From Planctomycetota bacterium (GTDB lineage Bacteria > Planctomycetota > Planctomycetia > Planctomycetales > Planctomycetaceae), in the NCBI GenBank assembly GCA_027624335.1, contig JAQBWV010000013.1, positions 1-48,349 of the forward strand: a stretch of DNA of 48,349 nt, written 5' to 3'. The notes under the pieces are model-generated. The model saw only the letters and a program-made list of their open reading frames with translations. It was not told the DNA's origin and ran no database searches. The stretch's first letter is position 1; every line of letters starts with the position of its first letter. The position numbers and the translations under genes were made by a program. This document shows, one piece after another, positions 1 to 8,867 of the stretch.

Positions 1-12
1 TCCCTGGCGAAC

Positions 13-897
13 ATGCCGCTCCTGTCGAAGTTCGGTGGAGCCTCGGACATCGTATTTGCTCCGGAAGAGCCGCTGTTTGTCGCGCGACCGCTGACATTGC
101 CAGGCGAGTTTACGAACGGCATCGAAGGACCGGCCTGTGACACTGATGGAAACATCTTTGTCGTCAACTTCGCTCAGCAGGGAACGATTGGCCGAGTCAC
201 TCCTGACGGCGTCGGCGACATCTTCGTGACTCTGCCGGAAGGCAGTGTCGGAAACGGAATTCGTTTTGACCGTGATGGAGCGTTCTTCGTCGCTGACTAC
301 GCACAGCACAACATCCTGCGCGTCGATCCGAAAACTCGCGAGATCACAACGCTCGCCCACAACTCACAGATGAACCAGCCAAACGATCTCGCGATCGGGC
401 CGGACGGAACTCTGTGGGCCAGTGATCCTGGCTGGGCGAAGGGCAACGGCCAGATCTGGCGGATCGATCGCGACGGTTCAACAACACTGGTCGCTCCGGA
501 CATGGGCACGACCAACGGAATCGAGGTCAGTCCCGACGGCAAGACTCTCTACGTCAACGAGAGCGCCCAGCGAAACATCTGGGCCTTCACGATCGCGCAG
601 GACCGCACGCTCAAAGACAAACGGTTGCTGAAGAAATTCGACGATCACGGATTCGACGGACACCGCTGTGACGTCGACGGAAATCTCTACGTGGCACGCT
701 ACGGCGCAGGCACGGTCGTCAAGTTGTCTCCGAAAGGCGAGATCCTTCAGGAGATCAACGTGCTCGGAAAGGCTCCAAGCAATCTGTGCTTCGGTGGTCC
801 GGACGGCAGAACGGTCTACGTCACCGAAGTCTCGTCGACGCGTCTGGTGCAGTTCCGAGTCGACCGACCCGGCGCCGCCTGGAGTCGCTGGAAGTAA
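13..897 (+). CDS. SMP-30/gluconolactonase-like beta-propeller protein (5' end may be outside window)
   Basis: The product resembles the SMP-30/gluconolactonase/LRE family, six-bladed propellers that hydrolyse sugar lactones in some members. Visible family signs are repeated blade motifs of the form D-x-D/P-G-x-L/I-F/Y-V/W: residues near 43 (CDTDGNIFV), 85 (RDGAFFVADY), 127 (GPDGTLWASDPG), 172 (SPDGKTLYVNE) and 222 (DVDGNLYVARYG). A matching C-terminal blade carries GGPDGRTVYVTE. The four codons before the ATG at position 13 are open and no Shine-Dalgarno is visible, so the true start, perhaps with a signal peptide, may lie upstream of the window. The stop is TAA. The following gene is convergent. 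Substrate cannot be named from sequence; a non-enzymatic propeller role is also possible. Confidence 0.85.
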   Translation: MPLLSKFGGASDIVFAPEEPLFVARPLTLPGEFTNGIEGPACDTDGNIFVVNFAQQGTIGRVTPDGVGDIFVTLPEGSVGNGIRFDRDGAFFVADYAQHNILRVDPKTREITTLAHNSQMNQPNDLAIGPDGTLWASDPGWAKGNGQIWRIDRDGSTTLVAPDMGTTNGIEVSPDGKTLYVNESAQRNIWAFTIAQDRTLKDKRLLKKFDDHGFDGHRCDVDGNLYVARYGAGTVVKLSPKGEILQEINVLGKAPSNLCFGGPDGRTVYVTEVSSTRLVQFRVDRPGAAWSRWK

Positions 898-1001
898 AAA
901 TACATACGGCAGAAAGTGCTGGCAGGCGAGCCAACGCAGGAATGAGGCGACGACACTGACGGCGGGACAGCGTGTGAAATGTGAACGACTGAATTGCGCC
1001 A

Positions 1002-2126
1002 TCACCGACAGAAGTGCCTGATCATGTCGGCGTAAATGTGCTGGCCGCTGGCGAGTTGTTCCAGACTGACCCATTCATCGCTTTTGTGGGCCTGAGCAAT
1101 GTCACCAGGCCCCATGACGATCAGGTTCTGAATGTCCGTGAAGTTACCGGCCTCTGAACCATAAGCGACCGTGCGTGGTGCATTCCCTGTTGCGAGTGTG
1201 ACGCATTGCTTGACGAAGGTACTGTCCGGGTCTCGTCGAAACGGAGGGTTGCTCGCCTTCAGCATGAATTGCAGACCATGTTGATCAACCAGCCCGCGAA
1301 TTCGAGCGATGATCGCCTCGACGTCCGTGGTCGGCATCGGTCGCAGGCAGATCGTGCAGACGCAGGTGGGAGCCGTGATGTTGAGGGCTCGGTTGTGATC
1401 GTTGATTCCCAGATTGACGCACAGCGTCGGTGGGTCGAACTCATGATCCATCCATCCGACGTTCATTTCAGTTTCGTCGCAGATGGACTTTAGTTCGTGG
1501 AGGAACGGGATCATCGCCATGTTGGCGTTGATGCCTTCCCGCGTGCTTGAGTGAGCGGCTTTGCCGTGCGACGTCACGAAGATCTGACAGCCGCCTTTGT
1601 GAGCGTACACGACGTCGAGACTTGTGGGTTCCCCAACGATGCCACATGCGCCGCCTTCGACCAGTTCCCGATAGAGCTGTGAGCGTTCAGATATCTCGAT
1701 CGCCCCTCGATGATCGATTTCCTCGTCCGAGGAGCACGAAATGTAAACGGGATGTTTCAACTCCTCGCCACCGACCGATGCCAGAGCAGCGAACATACAC
1801 GCGATGGACCCTTTCATGTCGGTGCTGCCGCGACCGTAAAGTCGACCGTCGCGTACGACAGGTTCAAACGGACCATGCTCGGCGATTGACCAGTCGTTCG
1901 TCGGTACAACGTCTGTGTGTCCGAAGTAAGCCAGACCACCCGAACCACGGCCCTTGCGACCAAGCACGTTGACCTTGAGCACGCCCTCATCGTCGTATTC
2001 GATCCGCTCCGTTTCGCAGCCGAGGCTTTGCAGCGTCTGCTCGGCGTAGTCGCTGACATGCTGGTTCGACAGGTAGGAAGTCGAATCAAATCGGATCAAT
2101 CCTTCTGCATAATGAAGTGCGTCCAT
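1002..2126 (-). CDS. argE: M20-family acetylornithine deacetylase-like peptidase
   Basis: Zinc-dependent hydrolase of the M20/ArgE/DapE group. Acetylornithine deacetylase releases ornithine from N-acetylornithine in arginine synthesis. I chose the ATG at 2126 because a GGAAGAG ribosome-binding site sits just upstream; a GTG start at 2198 would only add 24 unconserved residues. In this 374-residue form the metal and catalytic motifs are visible: H70-T-D72 (FGHTD), D103 (GRGSTDMKG), the acidic pair E135-E136 (SDEEIDHRG), a GEPT motif near 165, and a C-terminal AHKSDEW histidine. A dimerisation-type insertion (KGGCQIFVTSHGKAAHSS) is present, as expected for the lid domain. No other arginine genes are adjacent. 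Family certain; exact substrate (acetylornithine, succinyl-diaminopimelate or a dipeptide) inferred. Confidence 0.85.
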   Translation of the reverse strand: MDALHYAEGLIRFDSTSYLSNQHVSDYAEQTLQSLGCETERIEYDDEGVLKVNVLGRKGRGSGGLAYFGHTDVVPTNDWSIAEHGPFEPVVRDGRLYGRGSTDMKGSIACMFAALASVGGEELKHPVYISCSSDEEIDHRGAIEISERSQLYRELVEGGACGIVGEPTSLDVVYAHKGGCQIFVTSHGKAAHSSTREGINANMAMIPFLHELKSICDETEMNVGWMDHEFDPPTLCVNLGINDHNRALNITAPTCVCTICLRPMPTTDVEAIIARIRGLVDQHGLQFMLKASNPPFRRDPDSTFVKQCVTLATGNAPRTVAYGSEAGNFTDIQNLIVMGPGDIAQAHKSDEWVSLEQLASGQHIYADMIRHFCR

Positions 2127-2600
2127 AACTCTTCCGTTGCTGTTGCAGGTCACGATGGGCGTCACGGGAAATAGAGTCTTACCGAGAAATAGACGCACGC
2201 CAATCGCGCATCATTCCTGGCAGTCTCCCGGTGCTCGTTGATTCTGGCAAACCAGCCACGCTGCGGAAAAGCCGGTTCTGCCATTTATCTTGCTTCGGCT
2301 TCCGGATTCGCTCAATGGCACAACTGCGTTGCACGCGAGATGAAGGCCTCCGAGTCACCATCCTCAGCGCGTAACCGAGTCACGGTAGTCTTACTCCCGG
2401 TTGACTACGAACGATGAAGCATCTTCTCGATCCGCCCATTCTGGTCGGGCCAACCCGCGACATAGTTCTCCGATTCCACGCCCCGCGACCGCTCCAGTTG
2501 AGCGATGTCTTGAACAAGAGATTAGAACTCGGATCGTCTCCGACTCACGAGTTTCTAATCCACAGGTGTCATGCCTTGTTTTCGTTACTACAACGACGCG
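2127..2600. other. Intergenic region, mostly repeat copy 1
   Basis: This is the space between the divergently oriented argE-like start (2126) and the stop of the small exported protein gene (2601). Apart from the argE ribosome-binding site and repeat copy 1, I see no convincing coding sequence, tRNA or terminator. Confidence 0.6.
2217..2460. repeat. Degenerate intergenic repeat, copy 1
   Basis: This non-coding stretch shares colinear similarity with 3267-3467 on the other side of the small gene 2601-3128. Matching blocks read directly: 2217-2232 against 3267-3282 (15 of 16 bases), 2391-2425 against 3391-3425 (32 of 35), and 2434-2460 against 3441-3467 (21 of 27). The blocks are in the same order and orientation, and copy 2 is about 50 bp shorter between the first two blocks. 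No open reading frame in it looks real. It may be a dispersed intergenic repeat or the remnant of a duplication. Confidence 0.7.
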
Positions 2601-3128
2601 TCAGTGGGTTTCGTCGCTTTTCAATAATGATCCTGGGTCGTCAACGACCGCCTTTGTGAAGGAGTCGAGTTCGCCGAAAAAGGAGTCGAGCTCGCCGGAA
2701 TGAATTTTCGACGATTGGCCTTTGACTAGTTCATGGAATCTGGCCGCGAGCTTCTGCGCTTCGAGTTCCCCCAAACGGCTGCGTTGTTCAAAGATTCTCG
2801 GAAGTGCAGGCATGCCTCCGCACGCAATTGAGGTGCCGCCGAACCAGTAACGGCGGTTGTACGAGGTATGCCCAATCCACACGTGTTGATGATCCAGCGA
2901 AGTGAACGTGTCAATCCAATCAGAATATCTGTTTGTCGTGATGTCGTCGTTGACCTTTGCTCCACACACCCATTTTTCAATGCGGTTGCGATGGCAAATC
3001 AGGCACTGGAGTTCATCCTGTTCCATGGGGCCAAATGCTTCGGAAATCGGGCTCCAGAAAACAATTATGACCACCGTGATGGTGACCATAAGGGTCGCCA
3101 GTATTTTCGAAACATTGGTTCGTTTCAT
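2601..3128 (-). CDS. Small exported or membrane-anchored CxxC protein, unknown function
   Basis: Unrecognised protein of 175 residues. The start was placed at the ATG at 3128 because the following residues (MKRTNVSKILATLMVTITV) form a positively charged N-terminus and a hydrophobic helix typical of a signal peptide or membrane anchor; the open frame upstream to 3389 has no such character. After the helix comes a CLIC motif with a further cysteine ten residues on (CLICHRNRIEKWVCG), then a segment with conserved-looking His and aromatic residues (HQHVWIGHTSYNRRYWFGG) and another cysteine. This could be a metal-binding or disulfide-bonded exported domain. The C-terminus contains a tandem heptapeptide duplication (GELDSFF then GELDSFT), caused by a 21-bp DNA repeat at about 2661-2702. 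It is flanked by two copies of a degenerate repeat. I do not assign a function. Confidence 0.6.
   Translation of the reverse strand: MKRTNVSKILATLMVTITVVIIVFWSPISEAFGPMEQDELQCLICHRNRIEKWVCGAKVNDDITTNRYSDWIDTFTSLDHQHVWIGHTSYNRRYWFGGTSIACGGMPALPRIFEQRSRLGELEAQKLAARFHELVKGQSSKIHSGELDSFFGELDSFTKAVVDDPGSLLKSDETH
2660..2701. repeat. 21-bp tandem duplication inside coding sequence
   Basis: Two adjacent 21-bp units, each containing GGAGTCGAG followed by CTCGCCG or TTCGCCG, with starts at 2661 and 2682. The period is a multiple of three, so the reading frame of the minus-strand gene is kept and the protein carries the heptad GELDSF(F/T) twice. Confidence 0.8.
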
Positions 3129-4093
3129 GGGTGCTAACCAGAGGCATAACGAATTGCGACCTATCCGGCGGCAGGGCTGCTGAGGGATAGATCGCGCGTT
3201 GAACTTTTCCGCTTCGCGGCTCGCGGCGCCTAATGCGGATTCAATGAGGCTACTGAAGCACTGAGGCTGGCAGTCTACCGGTTGGGAGACTGGCTGTCGT
3301 CGGAATCCGGCGGGTGGCCAGCCGAGGTGCGGTTTGGTGCCGGATGCACAGAATGTCTCACCCTCAGCTCGTGGCCAGGTAACGAACAACTCACTCCCGG
3401 TTGATTACGGACGATGAAGCATCTTGTTCCCCCGCGACGTGCCCATTTTGAACGCGCCGTCCCGCGAGCCTGTTTGTATTGAACCACTGCAGCGCTGACA
3501 ACCTGGGAGATGAGTGCAACCTGGCCAGCGCGGACAGCCTGGAAAGTGGTCGAGAGTCTTCGGTAGTGCATATGTTCTGCGCCAGTGAAGGTAACAGGTG
3601 TTTGGTTCCGTCCTCTTCGCAAAGTCGCTCTGCAGCAACTTCGAAAGGGGATGCTTACCCGGGCGGAAAAGTCAGCTTCACGTTTGGCCCGGCTCGAATA
3701 CAAGTACGGGTTGAATCGAGATTCGCGAAGCTGCGAAGCGACGTGCCTGCGGCGCCGAAGTGCATTCCGAACGGTTGGTGGAGAGGCCGTTGATTTCAGG
3801 AAAGAGGTTTTGCCGAGCTGGCAGATCCGTGACCTCTATGAGGTCACTACACTGATCTTCGAGCCTCGCCCGATGACATTTTTTCAAATCAGTTGTTATG
3901 AATGGACTCCCAACCCCAGATGCTGAGCCGGATCAGAGAACTGGAACCCACGGCTCAGGAATTGTTGGATGACTGAATCGCTCCGTAGCACAGGATTCTA
4001 ACCTGTAATGTCACCGCAATATGCTGCTGGTTGAGAAGCTGCCCCACAACGTCCCACCGATGTCACGCGTGCATCCTCGTATGAGAGAAACTC
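3129..4093. other. Long intergenic region containing repeat copy 2
   Basis: About 965 bp between the start of the minus-strand CxxC protein and the start of the G8-domain gene. It contains repeat copy 2 (3267-3467). The longest open frames here (for example 3585-3926 plus, 3275-3703 minus) show no recognisable domain, signal peptide or good ribosome-binding site, so I leave them out. The last bases before 4094 (GAGAGAAACTC) act as the ribosome-binding site of the next gene. No RNA gene was recognised. Confidence 0.55.
3267..3467. repeat. Degenerate intergenic repeat, copy 2
   Basis: Second copy of the repeat described for 2217-2460, in direct orientation. The best conserved block, 3391-3425, lies exactly 1000 bp downstream of its partner at 2391-2425 and differs at three of 35 positions. 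The first block (3267-3282) differs at one of 16 from 2217-2232. Confidence 0.7.
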
Positions 4094-6559
4094 ATGTTCC
4101 CGCAACGACAGCTTCTTGTCCTTCTCTTCCTGGCGATTGCTCTTTCAATGACGGGCCAATCGGCGTTCGCTGAGCATGACCATGACCACCTTCATTTTTC
4201 GATTCAGTCGGTGAAGGACGGGAAATGGTCGGATGCCAGTACCTGGAATCCAGCTCGCGTGCCGGGCCAGGGGGACCGCGTGCTGGTGAGTCGTGGCACG
4301 TTTGTCGAATACGACGCGAAACAGAAAGACGTCGTGCGGTTGCTTCAGATTGTTGGCACGCTCAGTTTCGCTCGTGACCGAGACACCGAATTGAACGTTG
4401 GCATTCTGACGGTTCAACACACGGATGCGTGTTCCGAACACGGTTTTGCCTGCGAGTTCGAAGGAGCGAATGACGGACCGACGACCCCCGACGACCAGTG
4501 GCCGTCATTGATCGTCGGCACTGCGGAACATCCCATTCCCGCAAAACACACTGCCAGAATTCGGTTGCACTTCCTCAAAGGAATGAACAAGAGCGACTCA
4601 CCGGCCATTGCCTGCTGCTCGGGACGCATGGAAATTCACGGCGCACCTCTGTCGCGAACGTGGGTGAAGCTAGGGGCGGACTCGGTCGTGGGAGCGAACA
4701 CGGTTGTCATGTCAGAGCCGGTTACCGGTTGGCGAATTGGAGACGACGTCATCGTCACCGCAACGAATCGCGCCGGCAGCGGATCCAGCTTTCGCGAAGG
4801 TTCACAGAGTCCGAAGGAAGCTCAAACCGAACACCGAACGATCACAGCCATCGACGGTGCGACGTTGACACTCGACGCGCCGCTGAAGTTTGTGCATTCG
4901 GGCAGCGGTGAGTTTCACAGCGAAGTTGCCAACCTGTCGCGCAACGTGATCATCGAAAGTGCCGACCCCAAAGGCGTGCGTGGACACACCGTGTTTCATC
5001 GTTTCAGCAAGGGCGGGATCAGCCATGCGAGATTCGCGCATCTCGGCAAAGAAGGCGTACTCGGGCGGTACTCGATCCACTTTCACCTGGTCGGCGACAC
5101 GATGCGCGGCAGCAGCGTGCAGGGCGTCGCGATCGTCGATTCGCACAATCGTTGGATCACCATTCACGGCACGCAGTATCTCGTGGTGCGGGATTGCGTT
5201 GGCTACAAGAGTGTTGGCCACGGATATTTTCTCGAAGACGGCACCGAGGTTTACAACCTGCTTGATCGCAACCTTGCTGTGCAGGCTTACTCTGGCCCCA
5301 GGTTGCCCCAGCAGGTTCTGCCATTCGACCCGAATGATGGTGCAGGGTTCTGGTGGGCCAACGGTCTCAACACAATCACTCGCAACGTGACGACGGAAAA
5401 CGACGAGTACGGCTACCGCTACGACATGCAGAAGCGAAGCAATTTCGATACGAACCTGTCGATTCGCCAGCCCGATGGCAGTGACAAAGTCGTCGACGTC
5501 CGCACGATTCCTCTGTGGAGATTCGAGGACAATGAGGCTCACTCGGAGGGCTTCTACGGAATCGTCGTTGCGGCCAACGGAAACGATCAGCCGGACAGTC
5601 CCATTCGCGACGAGAAGATGCTCGAGCAGATCAAACGCGTCGACTGGACCGGCCCGGACATTCGTCACCCGCACATGATCCGCAACCTGTCGATCTGGGG
5701 CGCTCACTACGCTTTTCGGCCTCATAGCCCGGCCATGCGGATGGAGAATGTGCGCATTCATCAGGCCACCTACGGCATCTACCGACCGGCGTTCGAGAAC
5801 CACGAATACACAAACCTGCACATATCGTCCGTTGGATCGGAACCCTTTAACCGAGGCATGGACGACGCCAGCGCTCAGACCGGCAGCGTCTCTGTCGACG
5901 GGCTCACCTTCACGACTGGCTATGGCAACAGCACCACGCCACTGATTCAGATCAGCGATGTGAACATCAACGGTGGCGCCGAAACCCATCTCCGAAAGGT
6001 CATCGTCAATCGCCCGGAGCAGTTTCTGAATCGATGGCCGCTGATCAACCGCGGAGTCGGCACACGCGTTCCGCCTATCACGCCCGGCGTCCCGATCTTT
6101 ATTCACGACTACTTCGGGCCAGGCCGCCACGCGAAAGTCGTCAGCACCGCCGCGAAAGACCTGATCGAAGACGGCAACAACTACCGCGAAGAAGCCACGC
6201 TGACTAGCAGCGAATCGCGTGTGGCCGAAGTGAAGAACATCGCCTGGCCAAAACTTCTCGACCCGGTCGACGACCTGCCGCCGGCAACGGTGATCACGTC
6301 GATCCGTCGCGACGGAGGCAAGCTGGTTGTGCGAGGGATCTCGCACGACAACGGCGAAATCGTCTCCATCAAGGTCAATGGCCAGTCGGCGGAGATCGTT
6401 GCGAATCACTCCGGCGTCGTCGACTGGACCGTCCAACTGCCAGTCCCCGCTAACGGACAGTTGACTGCGGTCGCCTCGGACCAGGCCGGTAACCGCGAAC
6501 TGACTGGTCACGTGAAATTGTATCCAGGCGCGACAATCGCCACGGCGAATTTGCGGTAG
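4094..6559 (+). CDS. Secreted G8-domain, CEMIP-like parallel beta-helix protein
   Basis: An 821-residue exported protein. Residues 1-26 form a clear signal peptide (LLVLLFLAIALSM then AFA), followed by a histidine-rich mature start (EHDHDHLH). Residues about 34-160 read as a G8 domain: a W-x(5)-W pattern (GKWSDASTWNPARVP), G-D-R-V-L-V, and a later L-I-V-G-T. The region from about 280 to 620 has the parallel beta-helix style and the IHGTQYLVVRDCVGYKSVGH / GYFLEDGTE signature I associate with human CEMIP, TMEM2 and PKHD1L1. CEMIP and TMEM2 act in hyaluronan turnover. The C-terminal 80 residues look like a bacterial Ig-like domain (VDWTVQLPVPANGQLTAVA). RBS GAGAG precedes the ATG. By inference it binds or cleaves an extracellular polysaccharide; the substrate is unknown. 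It seems monocistronic. Confidence 0.85.
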   Translation: MFPQRQLLVLLFLAIALSMTGQSAFAEHDHDHLHFSIQSVKDGKWSDASTWNPARVPGQGDRVLVSRGTFVEYDAKQKDVVRLLQIVGTLSFARDRDTELNVGILTVQHTDACSEHGFACEFEGANDGPTTPDDQWPSLIVGTAEHPIPAKHTARIRLHFLKGMNKSDSPAIACCSGRMEIHGAPLSRTWVKLGADSVVGANTVVMSEPVTGWRIGDDVIVTATNRAGSGSSFREGSQSPKEAQTEHRTITAIDGATLTLDAPLKFVHSGSGEFHSEVANLSRNVIIESADPKGVRGHTVFHRFSKGGISHARFAHLGKEGVLGRYSIHFHLVGDTMRGSSVQGVAIVDSHNRWITIHGTQYLVVRDCVGYKSVGHGYFLEDGTEVYNLLDRNLAVQAYSGPRLPQQVLPFDPNDGAGFWWANGLNTITRNVTTENDEYGYRYDMQKRSNFDTNLSIRQPDGSDKVVDVRTIPLWRFEDNEAHSEGFYGIVVAANGNDQPDSPIRDEKMLEQIKRVDWTGPDIRHPHMIRNLSIWGAHYAFRPHSPAMRMENVRIHQATYGIYRPAFENHEYTNLHISSVGSEPFNRGMDDASAQTGSVSVDGLTFTTGYGNSTTPLIQISDVNINGGAETHLRKVIVNRPEQFLNRWPLINRGVGTRVPPITPGVPIFIHDYFGPGRHAKVVSTAAKDLIEDGNNYREEATLTSSESRVAEVKNIAWPKLLDPVDDLPPATVITSIRRDGGKLVVRGISHDNGEIVSIKVNGQSAEIVANHSGVVDWTVQLPVPANGQLTAVASDQAGNRELTGHVKLYPGATIATANLR

Positions 6560-6642
6560 CCAGGGCGAGCGAGTCAAATGCCTGACTCAACTGCAACATA
6601 TTTCGAATCGGAAGCACTGCTGAAAGCTACCAGGACACAACG

Positions 6643-7179
6643 ATGAGAATTGGAGTTTTTGCAGACGTTCACGATCACCTGGACAATCTTCGACTGGCCG
6701 TCGAGCGGTTTAACCTGGAGCAAGTCGAACTGGTTCTCTTTGCCGGTGATCTGGTTTCCACGTTTACCGTTCCGCCGCTGCGAAAACTCAACTGCCCTTT
6801 TGTCGGGTGCTTCGGCGATAACGAAGGGAACAAGATCGGTCTCTACGGGGGCATGACAATCATCGGGACGATCGGCGAACCTCCGTTCTGTTACCGAACT
6901 GTAGACGGGACCAGGATTCTACTGACGCACGCTCTGGCGTGGACAAAGGGCTTTGAAGGCGAGTTCGACGTTCTGGTTTACGCACACACTCATAAGCCGA
7001 GCGTGCGAAGGGACGACCAGGGGCGGTTGTATCTCAACCCCGGTGAGACCAGCGGCTGGAGTTATCACCATCCGACAATCGCGATTCTCGATACAACGCT
7101 CATGGATGCAGAAATCCTGTCGCTTTCCGAATCCGCCATCAGACCGCCAGAGTCGACAGCTACGGGAATTGCAGATTGA
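6643..7179 (+). CDS. YfcE/MJ0936-type metallophosphoesterase
   Basis: Calcineurin-like phosphodiesterase of the small YfcE group, 178 residues, which is the usual length. All five metal-binding blocks are present in order: D8-V-H10 near the N-terminus, G35-D36, G58-D59-N60-E61 (GDNEGN), a mid-protein histidine in LTHAL, and the YAHTHKP block, followed by the family's LNPGE motif. Such enzymes hydrolyse phosphodiesters using two metal ions (Mn or similar); the physiological substrate is usually unknown. The start has an AGGA ribosome-binding site eight bases upstream. It is followed on the same strand, after 126 bp, by the Tsr3/DTW-like gene. Cytoplasmic by lack of a signal peptide. Confidence 0.9.
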   Translation: MRIGVFADVHDHLDNLRLAVERFNLEQVELVLFAGDLVSTFTVPPLRKLNCPFVGCFGDNEGNKIGLYGGMTIIGTIGEPPFCYRTVDGTRILLTHALAWTKGFEGEFDVLVYAHTHKPSVRRDDQGRLYLNPGETSGWSYHHPTIAILDTTLMDAEILSLSESAIRPPESTATGIAD

Positions 7180-7305
7180 ATCGATGAAAACACCAGCGTG
7201 GCTGGTTTGCCACAATCAAAGAGGACCGGGAGACAGCCACGAATGATGCGTGCACGGCGCGCGTATATTTCTCTGAAAGACTCTAAATGTGTGAAATGAC
7301 AAGAT

Positions 7306-7767
7306 ATGACCGATTCTTCGCCACCGACTGTGATCGTTATTCACCCTCGCGAGAAACGCAGCAAGTGCAGCGTGGAACCGCTGCGAGGCAAGGACGAATT
7401 CATCTTCTGGAAGTTTCCTGACCGAGGCTCAGAGTCAATCAAAGGGTATGTTCGCCTGGGTCTCGGAGGGCCTGAGCTTTCCGCCGAAGATGCTTCCAGG
7501 GGGCTGCTGGTTATTGATGGAACCTGGCGGCTCGCTCAGAAGATGGAGCCATTCTTCCAGGAGCTGCCTGTTCGAACACTTCCGGCCTGGCAAACTGCGT
7601 ATCCACGTGTGTCCAAAGTGTTCGAAGATCCGACTGGCGGACTGGCCACGATCGAAGCGATTTTTGCCGCTCACACGATCCTGAGAAAAGACACGACGGG
7701 ACTTCTTGACAGTTATTACTGGGCTGAATCGTTTCTCGAACTTAATCGTCAACAAATGCCGGTTTGA
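7306..7767 (+). CDS. Tsr3/DTW-superfamily aminocarboxypropyltransferase-like protein
   Basis: A 153-residue protein that resembles the SAM-dependent 3-amino-3-carboxypropyl (acp) transferases Tsr3 (small-subunit rRNA) and TapT/DTWD (tRNA U47). Visible matches are an N-terminal [16 protein letters not shown] segment recalling the KCS-x-L part of Tsr3, the D71-G72-T73-W74 motif (DxTW) in [14 protein letters not shown], a [13 protein letters not shown] stretch, GLATIEA, and a C-terminal [10 protein letters not shown]. The family transfers the acp group of SAM to a uridine or pseudouridine. Whether this one modifies rRNA or tRNA cannot be told from sequence. The ribosome-binding site is weak, but the start precedes the conserved beta strand at a sensible distance. 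Cytoplasmic. Confidence 0.75.
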   Translation: MTDSSPPTVIVIHPREKRSKCSVEPLRGKDEFIFWKFPDRGSESIKGYVRLGLGGPELSAEDASRGLLVIDGTWRLAQKMEPFFQELPVRTLPAWQTAYPRVSKVFEDPTGGLATIEAIFAAHTILRKDTTGLLDSYYWAESFLELNRQQMPV

Positions 7768-7942
7768 TGAATTCCGCGCGAAGGACGGTTCGTCAGTTGC
7801 AGAGGGCGGGGACGGTCGGCATCATGGGCGATTTACGTCAAGTCTGGCGGTGCTGGTGACGATTTCGAATAGAGAAACTCGGTCACCCACCCTCTTCAAC
7901 CCCTTTCCGTGTCCCACCAATCACGATCCATGAGGTCCATAG

Positions 7943-8839
7943 ATGAAGACTTTATGCACAAGTTTGATCTGCGTCGCCATTTCGTGCGTCGCTGTCAACT
8001 CCGCCGACGCAGGTAAGAAGGATTGTTGTCAGCCAGCAACCGCCTGTTATCAGTGTCAGTCGTCAACACAGCCATCAGCACAGATGGCCGGCTGCCGATT
8101 CCCACTGTCGTACACCGACGCTCTTGCCCGAGCGGAAGATGCGAACAAGGCAGAAGCTGCGAACAAAGAATTGCTCGCCCAGCTTGCTGGTCTGAAGTCT
8201 GAACTGGCTGCAGCAAACGGGCAGCGGGATGCCGCGTTGGCCGATGCTAAGAGTTCCGCCGATGCCGCGAAGAAATCAGCTGCTGTCGCTGTGCAGGCTC
8301 AAGTCGCTGCGTCAAAATCGAAGGCTGCCGCAGAGAAGGCGGAAGACGAGGCAAAGAAGAGCCAGGCTGTCGCCGCTGCTGCAAAATCTGATGCTGAGAA
8401 AGCGGCGGCCAAGGCTGACGGTGCCGAGAAGGCTATGATTGTTGCCACTACCGCAGAACAGGCAGCTAAGGCACAGCTGAAAGTTGCTCAGGAAGAAGTT
8501 GCCAAACAGAAACTGATCGCCGAAACGAACGCCGCCAACGGAAAGAAAGCTCTGGACGAAGCCAATGCCGCGACGACTGCCGCTCAGGCAGAAGTTGCCA
8601 AATTGAAAGAGTCGCTGACCGGCGTTCAAACGCAACTTGCCGCTGTGCAGAAGACTGTGTCTGAGCAGGCTGCGAAGCTGGAAGCGGCAGCGAAAGTTCC
8701 AGACGCCGCCGCTGCTGACGAGAAATCAGCTCCGGCTACCGACGACAAGCCAGCTCCGGAAGCTCCGGACAAGGTCGAGGCCCCTGCTGACGAAAACGCG
8801 AAGACTGAAGACAAAGCCAAAGTGTCAAACGAATCCTAA
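7943..8839 (+). CDS. Exported Ala/Lys-rich coiled-coil protein
   Basis: A 298-residue low-complexity protein with no enzyme motif. Residues 1-23 are a signal peptide (LICVAISCVAVNSADAG). The mature N-terminus is cysteine-rich (KKDCCQPATACYQCQ), suggesting disulfides or a lipid/metal link, and is followed by about 190 residues of Ala, Lys, Glu and Gln in heptad-like order, expected to form a long coiled coil (residues about 65-255). The last 45 residues are a Pro/Ala/Glu/Asp/Lys-rich tail. A GAGG ribosome-binding site lies eight bases before the ATG, and a strong terminator follows. It probably sits in the periplasm as a structural or envelope-spacer protein, by inference only. Confidence 0.8.
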   Translation: MKTLCTSLICVAISCVAVNSADAGKKDCCQPATACYQCQSSTQPSAQMAGCRFPLSYTDALARAEDANKAEAANKELLAQLAGLKSELAAANGQRDAALADAKSSADAAKKSAAVAVQAQVAASKSKAAAEKAEDEAKKSQAVAAAAKSDAEKAAAKADGAEKAMIVATTAEQAAKAQLKVAQEEVAKQKLIAETNAANGKKALDEANAATTAAQAEVAKLKESLTGVQTQLAAVQKTVSEQAAKLEAAAKVPDAAAADEKSAPATDDKPAPEAPDKVEAPADENAKTEDKAKVSNES

Positions 8840-8867
8840 CTTCGCTTTTGATGTGTGAATTCCAAAG

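Noticed and set aside
3585..3926. Possible 113-codon gene in the intergenic region
   Set aside because: No domain, no signal peptide, no ribosome-binding site.
4802..6577. 591-codon open frame on the minus strand
   Set aside because: Lies entirely over the G8-domain gene in the opposite strand with no domain or start signal; codon-bias shadow.
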